A DNA stretch of 64,000 nucleotides, taken from positions 5,628,839 to 5,692,838 of the forward strand of contig NC_018395.1 in the NCBI RefSeq assembly GCF_000208865.1. The letters run 5' to 3'. Source of the DNA: Neospora caninum Liverpool. Its lineage: Eukaryota; Apicomplexa; Conoidasida; Eucoccidiorida; Sarcocystidae. This document shows positions 49,001 to 62,000 of this stretch, piece by piece. Made by a program: the position numbers and the translations under genes. The notes beneath the pieces were generated by a model. That model was given only the letters and a program-made list of their open reading frames with translations. It searched no databases and was not told the origin of the DNA. Within the stretch, counting starts at the first letter, position 1, and each line of letters starts with the position of its first letter.

Positions 49001-52000
49001 TCTGGCGTCAGCCGATATACAAGGCCTTCTCCATTCTCTGGTTCTTTGTAATGCACATGTATCACCTTGGTGAAAGATTTGACGTCTACAAGTCACAGCA
49101 CGTAGATGAGGTCTTCCCATCGCCCTGGCGCCTCGTGTACGTCGGTACCGCTCTCTGGACTGAGTGGGGTAAGTCTTTCGAGCGTAGATGGTAGCTGCCT
49201 ACGTGTCGAAAACGCTCCCCCTGAGTTAGGCAACAGATCCTGGATCTCGGGCCATCGGCAGGGGACCTTCATGGACGCCGAGTACACGCCCCGTTTAGGA
49301 GGAGGCTCCGTTCTCCAGATGCAACTTCCGGTGTGCTCGGCCCACAGGCACGTTGGGGCCTTCCTTCGTTCTTGTGCAGCGCTGATGAGGTCACCCTTCT
49401 TGTTTGCTCTGGGGTCAAAGTGTTCCACCACCCCTGCTTGTTTTTCGTGCGATCTCCGTTCCTCCGTCCCACCCCCGTGCCACAGGTTCTGTGTGATCAT
49501 CTCGTTGCCCCCAAGGGAATGGTACTTTGCAAACGGTATACGCGTTCCGCGCTTTGTTCGTCCCGTGTCCTGCATCTCGGCTGCGATGGTGCTTGCGGAT
49601 GGCACTGGCTTTGCGTGCTGCGGTTGTATCTGGTACCTCCTGCGCTCTTCAGTTCCCTTCCACGACGCCAAAAGCCAGATCTCTCCAGGAGGCATGGAGG
49701 CACTGGAGAAGTACAAGCTCAAGACATCCTGGAAGCGCGTCCCGTACAGCTTGAAGAAGCAGCTGTTTGTTGAAGAGACACCCGAGACCCCCAAGCAGGT
49801 TAAGGGCGTTCTCCGCCCGTTTAACGTGGATCAATGTGATAGAGATGCGACCTACGCAACCACGGACGCTTCGCCCTTGGTGGCCTTATTGGAGAAACGG
49901 CCAAATGCTGCGGAAACGCCGGCGCGTGAACCGGCTGGAGACGAGCATACGTTGAAGATGCATGACGTCGAGGCGGTGTGGATCTTGAAAGGAACTGACG
50001 GGGTCAAGGTAGGCCTCGCGCATGAGGAACGCTGTGGTGTCGAAATGCATGCATTCTGGTGGACTCGAAGGAAAGTCATGAGGGACGAGCACATAGGGGA
50101 AGGATGAGGGCCACCATTTCCTTTTCGAGGCAGACGGGGTGTGCCTTGATGTGGAGGGAAGAAGCGAGTGCGTGTCCGGGAGCAGACGTCTGGAAAGCGC
50201 GGCCGTGGGTCAAAAGATCCGAGTTTCTGCGCTTTCTCACCCGCTGAGGTGCGACTGCATACGACTGTCGGTAGTATTCTTATGCAAACGAGAGATGTGG
50301 ATTCTCCTCTAATGCTCGTACGTGTAGGTTCCCAGGTATGTGTGCAGATATGTTAAGGAACCGCTGCTGTGTCTCCTACCTGTTTTTTGCCTGTTACGGC
50401 TCGAACCGTGAACAGTGGCTGTCGTGGTGTAGCATATCCTCCGGGGCGGTTTGATGACGCCTCGCTTCCGCTTGTGCGCCTTGGCCTTACTGATGCCGTC
50501 GGCGTTTGAAGTGTGGAGCAATCACCTTTCTGGAACCCACAGCTGGTTCCCTGAAGTAAATCCTGACTCGGCGGCGTGTCCGCCTTTGCGCATCTTTTCC
50601 TGGTGGCGTACGCCTGGCTGCGGTGCATGGTTTTCTCTTGTTTTTCGCAGCAATGGATTCTAAACGGGATGCTGCAGGCGATACATGATCCAGCGTTTTC
50701 GGAGACTGGTCTCATTCACCAGGGTTTCTCGAGTCATTTCCACCAGACCCTGCGCCGACCTCTCACACGTTTTCTGTCCAAGGCAGCGACAGTGGCTCGG
50801 AAACGAACTCCAGCGAATCCCTACGTTGTGGCGCTGGCGGGTCACTCCCTGGGAGGCTCTCTAGCGCTTCTCGGTACCTGGTTCCTCGCCAAGAATCTGA
50901 AGCCTTTCCTGGAGTCGGGCCAACTTGTCATTTATAGCGTTGTCTACGGCTCTCCGTCGGTACGTACTTTCAGCATCGGAGTGGCAGACGACGGGCTGAG
51001 GACAGAGAAATCCTGCCAAGGCCACCGCAGTACGATGACTCTGTCAGTTCGCTCAGCTGGGCGTTGTTGTTAGGTTTGATGTTCTGTACCAGCCGGTCTA
51101 AGGCCGTGATGTCCTTGATTATCTAGAAAGCGAGTGTCGACGTCAACCGACGCCTCTGTTCTGCCGGTGTCGGCGTGGAGTTCCCCTGAGTTTTGCTCAA
51201 GAAGGCGTCCAGTGCTTCTACCTGTGAATGATAGAAACAGAAACGCGGGTTCCGGCGGTGTCGAAGTCTCCTAATAACGGATCAGAAATTGTTTGGGGAC
51301 AGTGTACGGGTCGGTTCACCATTGGTTTAAATGGCTCCAAAGGATGGTTACCACTGAGCTGAAGAGAGTCTATGACGAGTTTGCCGGGTTGATGTTCGTT
51401 GACCAGTGAGTAAAAAGCCATACACAGAACACACCGTTCCGCCGCGTCTTCTGGCTCACCTATTCCCCTTTCAGATTGGTGACGCCGTCGCTATCCGAGA
51501 GCTGAATGCCTGCGGCGCAAAGATTTTCCGCATACGCATAGACCTCGACCCGGTGCCTCTGATGGCACAGACTCAAGGCGTCACCAAGCTCTACAAGGAC
51601 GACAACGACGACATTGTGGTAAGACTCTCCGAACCGTCCTCACACTGGCACATGTGATACAGACGAACACTCAAGGAACCAAGGACCTGAGCGGGAGGGG
51701 GGGGGGAGGGCTGCAGGAGAAAGATCGAGTGCGCGTCGTATGTATCTATTGGTGTACGTACATGCAGTCAGAGCCGAGCAGGAGTACAGGGGTCCTGTGG
51801 GCTGTATGTGCTTTCGTGCGCCAATGCGCGCGAACGACGCGCTGGCTCCTGTTTGCCTCCAGGTTGTTGAGTGGGAAGATTTGATTCTGCTGACCTCATC
51901 TTGTGACTTCTCCTCATGCTGTCACGCGCGACCGCACGCGCAGACTTGGGGCGCCGTGGCGCCCTGCTGTGGGAGAGTCTGAACGGCCTCCGCGCAAGTC

Positions 52001-53299
52001 GCACGCGGCCTGTAGCGTTGCGTCTCGTCCGTCGATAGTCGTGTCTACGTAGAGAGTTTGTCGCGGTCGCATAAAATCGTGTTTGGATCCATCCGGCGAT
52101 CTCGAGTCTGCTTTTTGTTCCGTGCTCTTGCTCGTCTCTCTCTGCGAGAGGCTAGCGCTGATTCTACCCTTCGCATGATTCCCGCAGCCCTCTGCTATGG
52201 TTGGTTTGTGGCAACCCGACATCGTCGTGGCATCCTCTCTGCCCGCTGCGGATACTCCTCGAACGCCCCGACGAACCTGTTGTTTGTGTTCAGTTTCGCG
52301 CGGAAGACATGGCCAACGTGGCGCTGTGGAACCCAGACGGGTCTTTGAAGTACAGCGGACTCGTGTGGCTGCTGGACGCGGTGCAACCCTTTCGAAGAAG
52401 GAAAAAGCTCCTTCGATTCTTCGCCCGGCATTACGCCCTCCCCCAGTTCGTCCAGACATACAATAACCCGCTGTACACCCACTTACACCTCTTCCCGTGC
52501 CTCTGGACGATCCTCACTGGCATGTATGAGGAATACGGGTGGAGCTCCTCCTGTGCGGCGCCGCTGCTCAGACGGTACCCGCTCTTCCCTTTCATTTTGT
52601 CGGCAGGTAGGCAACGGCACAAACCACGAGGCAGCCGCGCGCCGCGGAGGTCGACGACGGCACTTCTGAAAGATCCGCACAACCTCTGGTTTTGAGTCAG
52701 TGTGGCGCAGCTGTTGTGTCTCGAACCGAAGGACCGGAAGGCGCGTCTCGCCGTTGCGTGTCGGGTGTATTGTACCTCTGTGCATAGACCGACCGATACG
52801 CAAAACTAAGAATGCATGCAGAGGTGTGTGCCCGTGTCCCACGCGCTTCAACATGGACGTCGAATCCCTTCGTTTCTCGAAGCTTGGAGGCGAGTGCCTC
52901 GGAAGGCAGGACTAGCGTCGCGCGAAGCTGGAGAAAGCTGGCTCGTCCAGAGGCTTGGAGTAGTACGGTGCAACCACCCCTCACGGCCACTCTCAACCAG
53001 CACAAGTGTGTGCACGCACTGGGAGAGAGCCTGTGACGGCTTTGACAGCTCCGCCGGAGACGTGTGGCACAGCCATACGTCATGTCAGCCATACGTCATG
53101 TCATGCGGCAACGGCTATGACGCTGTCCTGTCCTTCCGCATGTGCAGAGTCAGAGGTAGAGATGAAGCGAGTGCATGAGGAGGAACTTCCTGGCGTCCTG
53201 AAACGGCTCGAGCAAAGGCTGAAAAGCGAATCCTGGACTCGGAAAACGCAGGCGCTTATCCAGTCAGGCCTGGCGTTCCTCAGGGGAGAATTACACTGA
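46027..53299 (+). CDS. secreted class-3 lipase with a long acidic N-terminal extension
   Basis: Predicted serine hydrolase (triacylglycerol or diacylglycerol lipase-like fold). Exons: 46027-47863, 48770-49168, 49689-50008, 50651-50959, 51475-51618, one beginning at 51863, then 52294-52606 and 53148-53299. Phases agree; the end of the 51863 exon is unclear (a whole number of codons, up to 51982). The product is about 1160-1200 aa. The start at 46027 puts a signal peptide first (MRCLRLLPVVAVLIALACF). Residues 25-480 are acidic, Ser/Glu-rich low complexity. A folded part follows from about 490. Lipase marks in order: a KGT oxyanion-type motif in VWILKGTDGVK, then a conserved-looking IHQGF, the nucleophile elbow GHSLGG with Ser at about residue 918 (codon 50846-50848), and the Asp in DPVP at about 980 (codon 51547-51549). 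A His candidate lies in YTHLHLFP. Likely acts in the secretory pathway or outside the parasite. Confidence 0.78.
48489..48498. repeat. G10 homopolymer in the first lipase-gene intron
   Basis: Ten consecutive G on the + strand inside the intron between the first two exons of the lipase gene. It is a simple repeat. Confidence 0.85.
53071..53102 (+). repeat. 16-bp perfect tandem repeat in the last lipase-gene intron
   Basis: AGCCATACGTCATGTC occurs twice in direct succession, 53071-53086 and 53087-53102, upstream of the acceptor at 53147. It is probably a recent slippage duplication. Confidence 0.92.
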
Positions 53300-56099
53300 G
53301 AAGACGCGCCGTCCCGTGTCCGTCGAGATGACCGACGCGGCTGCCTAAAGAGCCTGCATCGTGCCGAGGGAGGAACACCGCTCCAAGTTCTGGGTAAAGA
53401 TAGGGAAAAAACGCTAACAGCTTTCCAGCTCTTGCGGGGATGGCAGTCCGACGAGCCTGCGGCAAGCCGGTGAAGCGAGAACCCGACGCTGAGCGTCTTC
53501 AGCTTGATGTTAACACCTTTTCTGTTTGTGAACCCTGTCCGCAAATACCTGACGAGGAAAGAGAGGCGCGACGGCGACCGAGAGCGCAACGACAATACCG
53601 TGAACCCAATCTGCTTGTCACCTCAGCACAGCGGCGCCGTCTTGTCAGATGTGCAGCCGATCACGGCTTGGTGGTACTGCGCTGGAGGCGAGAACTGGGT
53701 CTTCTCGGCAATCCCCGGTTGGGTATGCTTGCTGTCGCCTACCTGCGGCCCTAGGTAGCTCCGGTATTGAGATGAATTTCGTCTCGGAATGCAAACGAAA
53801 ACGTCTGTCGCGGAACCCGCGGCTTGGCCGTTTTCTGTAGCTCCATCCCGTCCTTTTTTTGGAACCGCATTTGAGTCATTCGTCGTCCAGGCACAGACGC
53901 GCGAGAGAGCACGCGAGAAGCAAGGCAACGTGACGAAGCAGAGGCGTTGCCCTGTGCGTTGGGAACTTTCCGCTGTGAAGTGTGGGTGCGAATCCTCTTT
54001 GCGTATATACACCTGGAAAGTCCCAACAGGCAGTGACCGTACCGCCGCCTTCCCGGGGAGGGTATCCTGACGACAGAGGCCGGGTGGAAGACCCGTCTAC
54101 TGTGTTCTGGCCTCTGCGCGCCTGGAGACTCTCGGAAACAGAGTGATCTGCTGTGAGGCTGCTCGGGACCCTGAGCAGGTTTCAGTGAAAGTCGCCGTCA
54201 ACACCTTTTGTGGTGGTGATTCGTCTTTCTCGTCCTTACGAGAATCGGGGACGCGAGAACAAAGGAAGGTGTCTGTATGGTGTTGAGCGAGGGGCGAATG
54301 CGTTTTATCGAGCGTTAGTCGTTTGCCTCTCCCATTCAGTCCGGGTTGACTACAGACACAGATGGATGAGGGAGGTATGGCCTGTCTAGTCGCAATCCGC
54401 GCTCGAGGCACCGCCCAAGGCGCAGTCCAGATGTGAACCCACGCAGTGGCGACGTGGCGTCGTTTCCCAGCTGGATCGCGTCGCTTTTAGCCTGACGCGG
54501 CCTCGTGGACAGGCTCGTGTGCGACGGGCGCGAGGGCATATATCGAAAAGGGACGGTGCGCCAGGGCACAACTGAGGGCGGTGAGCACAGCTCGTGTCGG
54601 CGATGCCGTCCACCCACGCAGGTGGAAAAGTCAGTCGCTGCGTCACAGTTCGCGACGACAAGTGGATGGGCGAAGAGACCTCGTCTCGCCGCGTGTCAGG
54701 GAAACGGAGCTGAGGCTCGTGTCCTCCATTTTCAGGTAGCGCCCGGCCCTGAATGCCATCCGGTGCACACACAAATAATGTGTAGTGACGCCTCTGTCAG
54801 TATGCATCAGTGTCGCTGTCAGTATTTGAACCATGTATGTGTTGACGGCTATGGGCCAACGTCCAAAATATGTTGTTTCAATTTGATTCCATATTGCGTG
54901 GTCACCCTGTGGGTACGGTGTGCAGGCGCTTCGTGTAGAATGTTTGACGCATGTCAGCTCAACAGTTCGGGTCCGTTAAGTCGGATCTCTTTTTGTCTTC
55001 GCCGCTGAAACGGCGCTTTCGCACTCGGCACGATTCTTCCTTCCCAGGGAGGTGCACCCCTATACCTGTCGAAACCGCGCAACAAAATGTGGAGCTTGCG
55101 CATTCCTTCATTTGCTCACTGGTCGTTGTGTCCGTGGGGGCAGAGACAGTGCAAAGAAAAAACGTCTATTGTGCTTTTGTTACTCCCGGGTGTATCTGCA
55201 TGTCCCTTTCTCACAAATACGATTCTACAACACCAAAACGGTGTCTCTCTGCGCGAAACCGTCCCCAGTGAGAACTGCGACTAATGCGCCCGCGAGTGAG
55301 GCTCTGTGCAGCAGGCGCGAGCCTCCGCCGCCGAGGCCCTGTGGCCCGGCTAACCCGTTTCCCAGCTTTGTCGCCGAGGACGAATGGGGCCAATGTCGGC
55401 GCATGCGCCCGTCAACCGGCTGGCAGCCTGCAGGGGTGTCTCAGAAGGAAACGGTGTGTTTTGTGGAGCCGACGCGACGGCATGAAAGCCGCTCGCCCAC
55501 CGCTGTTCCACGAAGTCCCGAAGCCTGACTGACGCACCAGGTACCTAGTGATGCATGCACTCTGAACCCCGCTGCTGGAACTCCGTGCTCTACAGTAGGA
55601 TGAGAGACGGTAAAAAAAACACTCCGGTAACGTGAACAGCCGCCACAAACAGGTGCCGGCGCCTTGGCAGATTCTGCTTTGACCTCTGTAAAGAGCGAAC
55701 ACGCGATCGCTGCCAACCGAACAGGAGCTAGTGTCGGGCTCAAGTCACCATACGAGGGAGCAGCTCGTCACCAGTTTCGTCCAGCTCCACGCCGGCATAA
55801 ATATATACATGCATGCGTAAGCTTCCATACGTGAGTGTGCCGAGTAGGCGGAAGGAAGCACTACGGCGTGAAACTTCCAGATCGACGCGCGCACTGTACG
55901 AGCCCATCGATCTGCTTGTGAATGCATATGCACATATCGCCTCATGACAAACAAAAACGAAAAACCCTTTAGTGCATGCGGCTCGGCAAGGATCATCGGT
56001 GAGCGAGGCGTGCTATCTTGCCTCCCGCTGGTTACAGCCACAGAAAACGTCTTTCCGGTACATTGCGTCGCAAGGCGACAGCCACCGCGGCTGTAGGCA
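53300..56099. other. convergent spacer
   Basis: This lies between the stops of the + strand lipase gene and the - strand solenoid-like gene. Open frames of 80-170 codons on both strands lack splice support. I read this as two 3' UTRs plus spacer. TGCATGC-type 7-mers occur near 55550 and 55810. Confidence 0.45.
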
Positions 56100-59000
56100 T
56101 CAAGTCCTGAGGTACAAATAGATAAGCGTCTTGAGACGGTCCGCGAAGAAGGCGACTGCGCCGAGGGCAGATCGTCCGTCTTCATCGAGTCTCGCAGACG
56201 ACAGACCCTCGTCTCCCTTTTCGTCTCTCTGCTGTCTCCTCTCATGGCCTCGCCTTCGACTGCTCGCCCCCGCGAAGGCCACGGGCGGCGAGCCTGCGGC
56301 GCACGCGAAGCTCAGCTGGTCCAACAGTGGAAGAAAGTCGAGGAACTGTGGATGCAGAGCGAGAAGCTCCTGAGTTCGAGTCGGATGGAACGGCCCTCGA
56401 CTCGGCCAAGCAGCGCCCGCGGGAGTGAAGAGCCGACTTGGTTCGCGTTCTTGAAGCGGAGCGAAGTCGAGAGGACTGGGCTCTTGAGCCGCAGGAGACA
56501 CGCGAAGACAGAGAAGCAGAAGGCCGTGAAGCAGGTGCAGAGCCGCTTCCAGTGAGGACAGGAAAAGGGCGAAGGCCTGCGACAGGAAACACGAACCACC
56601 GGCGGAAAAAGCAGCATAAGAGAGATGCGCGACGAAAAGGAGGACACACAAAGGAGACAGGTGGATGTTGCGCCAAACCCAGACACGCTTCTGTCGGCTT
56701 ATGGTGCAGGGACCGGAGCCAGGGAAACGTTTCCAGGTTTCCCAGCCACGCGAAACAGACATCGCACATCTGTTCTCCAGATCATATGGCTGCTCCGCGG
56801 CACACGGCCTCCCAACGCGCCGCTGCATGCGCCCTCGTATACATATTTAAATCTACAGATGTATGCAAGGGCAGCGTAGACGCACACGCACGTTTTCAGG
56901 CGAAAAGAGGCGACCAGCTGGCGCTCTGCGGATCGGTCTATCCGTCCGCCTATTTGTGTCTCGGAACCAAGGATGCAGAGGGCCTGACCGCCGTCTCTCT
57001 TTTTCAGAGACCAAAAAGACTGCATGTGAGAAAAGCGAAAACGAAACCAGAGGAAAGGAAACCGCCAGAATCGCCTGCGACGCTTCTGCGTACCTGAGCG
57101 GAAGCGAAATGCGGAGGTCGAGTCTCCCTGTCGTCGAGAAGCGTCTTGACAGCCAAGACAGAAAGAGCGACCGTCGCCTCGCAAACACTGTCGACGTGCT
57201 TCGACGCCGCGCTCCGAGCCTGCCAGCAAGATCGGCGACTCGGCAGAGACCATGAGAAAAGAGTCGGGAGAAGCGCGCAAGAGAGACAAGCTGGCAACGG
57301 GATAGACGCAGAGAAGCAGAGGAACGGGCGAGAGAGACGCGGATCGAGGGGGGGACACGAAGCGCCCGAGAGAACCCGCGACCACCACCAGACGCACAAG
57401 ATGACGCAGAAAAACGACGGGTGGACGCGAGACATCCACACCGAAAAGAGCAAAAACCAGTGAGTCCCTTATTTGTGCATGCCGAGAGAGATTCAGGAGG
57501 GCCATGGAGAAGTGCAGATACAGAGCAGTTGGGGTCACCCGCGAGGGTTGTCAAGACTCGCAAATGTTCCGCACGCAGGAGGCAGAAGCGGAGCCAAGAC
57601 TGTCAACAAGGCGTCACGCCGTCTCCTCTCACCTCTTCATCCACGGAAGCGCCCAGTGTGAACGTCGCGAAGCGCCGGTTGTAACACCCGAGCGAGAAAC
57701 CTGAAGGGAGTAGACAGGGGCTAGGGGAATGGTATTACTTTTAACACGTAATACGCTAGAACAGACCATTCAGGCACGATATGAAGTGGCGTTGCGAGCC
57801 GGTTGACTGGCATGGAATTACCTAGGAGTGAAAGATTCATCAAACCAAAAACCGCGTGGAAGAAGGGTCCGCAGACACGCGTCAGCATCCCGATCCGCCA
57901 CGTGTCCAGCCGTGTACATAAACAGACAGGCATACACGCAAAGAAACGCAAGACCAAGGCAGAGCACAAGACCGTCCATTAGGGCGACACACACGTGCAC
58001 AAATTCCGTCATCCGAAACACACAAGTTCAAAAACGGGCAGACACTGAAAAGCTGGAGGTTAAGATACAGACTTTCTCGTCCCCAATGCTCGGCATCCCC
58101 CCGTGTCGACTGCAGCACACGCGAGGATGCATTCGGACGTGCCTAGCGCCGCGCATGCGGACGACTGCGCTCCACTTGGAGGAAAGTTCTAAGGGCCACG
58201 ATTCAGGGGCCGTTTATAGGGCGAGAGACGCACCGACGACTTGAAGCATGAGAAGCACGGTGTCCCACTTGACAGCGTCATTTTCGGGTTGCAGGACGAG
58301 AAGAAGACGGAGAGTCGGGTTGGTCTTCCTTCTCCTGTGGGAGGACCAAAAGCCCACAGCGTCGGCCGGTTGTCTGCCGGCGACGGCTGAGCCAGGCTCT
58401 CTTCTCTCGCTTTCATCATGGAGATCATCGTCTTCTCGCTGCAACCCCGCTCGCCGAGCGGTTCCTATCCTGCCTGCAGAGCGCGAGAAGCAACTTATGT
58501 CTTCGTCGCTGGTCTCGTCATCGTCGCTTTCTGGTATTTCTCTCAGAGTGCTGGCCAGCTCCAGGCCTGGCGCAGGTACGTCCTCTTTTCTTCGTCTTCT
58601 TCTTGCACAGTCTTCGTCTGAGTCGTCCTCCTCTCTTTCCTCGAATGAGGCAGGATCGATGAGGAGGAAGGCGAGGAGGGTATCAATAAGAGATTCCACT
58701 TCGGCCGCGAATCCGAAGTCAGCTCGGATAAGCTGGTGCGTCAGAGCGATTTTATTTTCTGAGTTTCGCCGATTTCTCTCCGCCTTCAGCAGCTGCAAGT
58801 AAACTCGCAGAGAGGCGCATGCAGCGAGGTAGACGCGTCCCACTGTCTCCTCCGGCCTTCCAGCAGCGGTGCGCGCCTCGCCAAACTCCTCGCTGCTCTC
58901 CGCACGAGACGTCTCAGCCGCGAAAGAAAGCGACGTGGCGCAGTACCGATCCAAGGCTGCGCACAGAGCCTCGACTTCACTCTGACGGCCGCCGAGAGAC

Positions 59001-62000
59001 TCCACCTGGAAAGAACCCTCAAAGGACGACAACGACCGTCTCTTTCGACCGGGAAGCGCAGGCAACACTCCGCGCAACGCGGCCGGGAACCGCGACAGAG
59101 GCGACGCATTGCTCCGCCTCGTCTCTGTCCACGCCGTGGCCAATCGCGCCAGAAAACGAAGGGGAAAGAGGAAGACACAGGCCTCGCGGTTAACCCACTC
59201 AATGGCGCGATCGACCAACCGGCCGGGAAGGGGGTCGAGGCCCAAGAGAGTCTGAGAGACGAGAGGGAAGACGCAGGAAAAGCCAGGAGTGAGAAGCAGA
59301 CCATTGTGGAGACACAAACGAGAGAAGGGTCGGCAGAAGACGAAAAAAGCGGAAGCGCACCGACCATGGAAGCACACCGAGAAGTGGACGACGAAACAGG
59401 GAAACAAAATTGCTCTGCCGGTGTCTTCCAGTTCTCTGCCGTCCGGTGTGTTTGGCCTTCTTCCAGTCCCCACCCTTCATCCTCGCTGGGCTCTCTGCCT
59501 TCGCCTATGTTTTGTTGTCCCTTTTTTTCTGGTCTCCGCTCCCTGTCTTCACGTGCACCCGACACGCCTGCAACTCTGCACGGCTTACCTGCAGGACGCT
59601 GAGGAAGGAGAGGTAGAGGTCAACAGGCACAACTGTGACGAGCGCGTTGGAAAGCCCAGCGACGAGCGACCGGGACGCCTCCTCGGTTTTCCTGTTCTCT
59701 CGGAGCGAAGGCGCGACGGCCGACGAGAGGAAGACACGCAGGTTCATCGTCTGCATCGACGCGCGAAGCAGCGGCGAAGAGAGAAACAGGTCGAGAAGGC
59801 GGAAAGAGGAAGCGGCTGGAGCCGCACACACGTCGGACCCCAGCACTCTGCCCGATCCGCCACGAGACAGAAGAGCGGATAGCAGCTGGCTAGGCAGCGG
59901 GCGAGAAACACAATCGCGCGCAAAGCTCGGATGCTGCAGAGAGAAACAAAGCAGCAACGCCGCACACATTCGACTCGAGTTCTGTGTGTCTTCCCCGTCT
60001 TCCTTGGCAGCCTGCACTGCACTGCACATTCCCGTAGTCAGCGCCCGCGTCTGGGCCGCAGAGACAGGTTTTCAGCGAGACTCGGACTCAAGGAGAAAAC
60101 ACAACATCCCCTGCGATCTGCACTCTCTCTTCCTGTTCGGATGCGTGCTCTTCTCTCCGCACTTTTCCTTACCTGGCAAGCGGTGTGGAAGAGGCGGAGC
60201 GTCACGAGGGCGAGTTCCAGCACTTCCCTGGTGTCTCCGCGGCGCCGCCGTGCTCCACCCGTTTCGCAGGAGACCAGCGAAGAAAGGCCCGGAACCGCGC
60301 TCGAGTGCTTTCCTCCGTCGTCGCGTCTCAGGCCGCGTTGCTGCGAATCGCGGTGTCCGTTTCGTACCCCCGGCGCCTCGTCAAAGTGGAGGTGTGCAAG
60401 GAGAACTGCAGCCAGACACATCTCGAAAAGATCTGCCTCCGAGGAATTTCGCTGGTCGTCCCTTGCGTAGTTTTCCTCCGCGAACCCCGTCGCTTCCTCT
60501 TCGACCTCTCGGCGTCCTTCGCCTTCACCGCCATACCCCGAGTCACCCGTTGCGTGTGAACCTTCCAGGCCGTCCCCGAGTCTCCGCTCTGTCGCAGGCT
60601 TGAGCGATGTGCGTTCCAGTCCCACTCGGTCCTCCCCCCGTCGCGTCTGTCGCGTCTCCCTGGCTGCCTTTCTTCCTCGCTCGCCTCTGCAGCCTGGCGC
60701 CGCGGGCGGACGGTCCTTCCTGCTCCAAACCGCAGGGGCTTCGCTTTCTTCTTCCTCCTGTGCGTCCGTTGCCACGGCCCGCGCCTCCTCCCCGGTGAAG
60801 AGCCGCACCCACGTCGCGAAACTCGCGGCGCCTTCGTACTCAAGCTGCGCAGGAAGCGAGGCCTGCACGACCGCCGTCAAGACGCGCAGCGCACCGAGAG
60901 CGAGGGATTGCGGGACGCTCGGGAAAAGCTGCTTGAACGCCGCTTGCGTCGCCGTCTCGGCCACGATGGACGAAACGCGCCGGGGCTCGAGACCGGTCGG
61001 AGAAGCCGCCAACCCCGCAGCCGCGCCGTAGGGCAACGGAAGGCCACATGGCAGGGCCCGCGTCCCCTGGGAAGGTGCGAGAGCGGCGAGAAGCCAGAAG
61101 AGACTTTCGCTGTTTCCCGGCAGGCACAGAGCCGCTCCCTCCACAGACGCCGGCGAGGAAACGACGGAGACACCGCCTCTCAGATCGAGAATGGCATCGT
61201 GAAGCAGCCGACGGAACAGCTTCGATCTTGCGTCGGGCTCGCGTGCCAGCGAGGTCAACAGAGAAATCGCCACACGACTGATCGAAGCGCGATCCGTGGC
61301 GAGGTCGTCGTCTCGCGCCCGCCGGATTGTCTGTTCGAGGGGCTCGCCATCCTGTCCCGAAAAACCGAACGCGGCACCTCCGGCTTGGCAGTCTGACGTG
61401 GCTGAGCTGGAGCCGAAGATGGGCAGGCGGAAGAGCAGCACGAGGCCGTCGTACAGGAGGGCGCGGACCGTCCAGGTCGTCGAGAGAGCCGCGGAGGCGC
61501 CGAGGGCCGAGCGGCTGTTTTGTCCTGCCGCCGCGTCTCCGTCCTCGCTGGACGCGTCCCCGGCGCCGGACAGAGACAGGAGCAGGCGCACCAGTAGGCG
61601 CGCGAGCTGCGTCGGGAAGGACGGCGAAAAGAGAGAAGCGAGCGTCACCGAGGAAGCCCCAGCCGCGCGCTGCTCTTCGCGCGCCCGGAGCGAGAAGGGC
61701 GAGGCCGACGCAGTTGCAACGCAGATCTCGTCGCTCATCAACAGGGTCTCCGTGCACCAGATCGAGAGCGATAGGTGGAGGAACCGCGTCAAGCCGTAGA
61801 TCTGGGAAATCGAGTAGCCGCGGACGAGCTGTGGAGCCAGCAACCCTTCGAGCGTCTCCAACGACCGCTGGGCAATGTGCAGGCGGGCGTGCGGCGACGC
61901 GGCCGCGAGGGGTCGTTCTGTCCACGGCGAAGGAGACAGCGAGAAGCGAGGGAGCGACGAGGCGAGCTGCAGGAAGCAAGGCGACAGAAGCGTGTAGCAT

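Noticed and set aside
56438..57538. large + and - frames between 56.4 and 57.5 kb
   Set aside because: Only the short phase-0 segment 57219-57094 and the terminal exon from 56576 have splice sites that agree with the rest of the - strand gene. The others are Arg/Ser-rich shadows.
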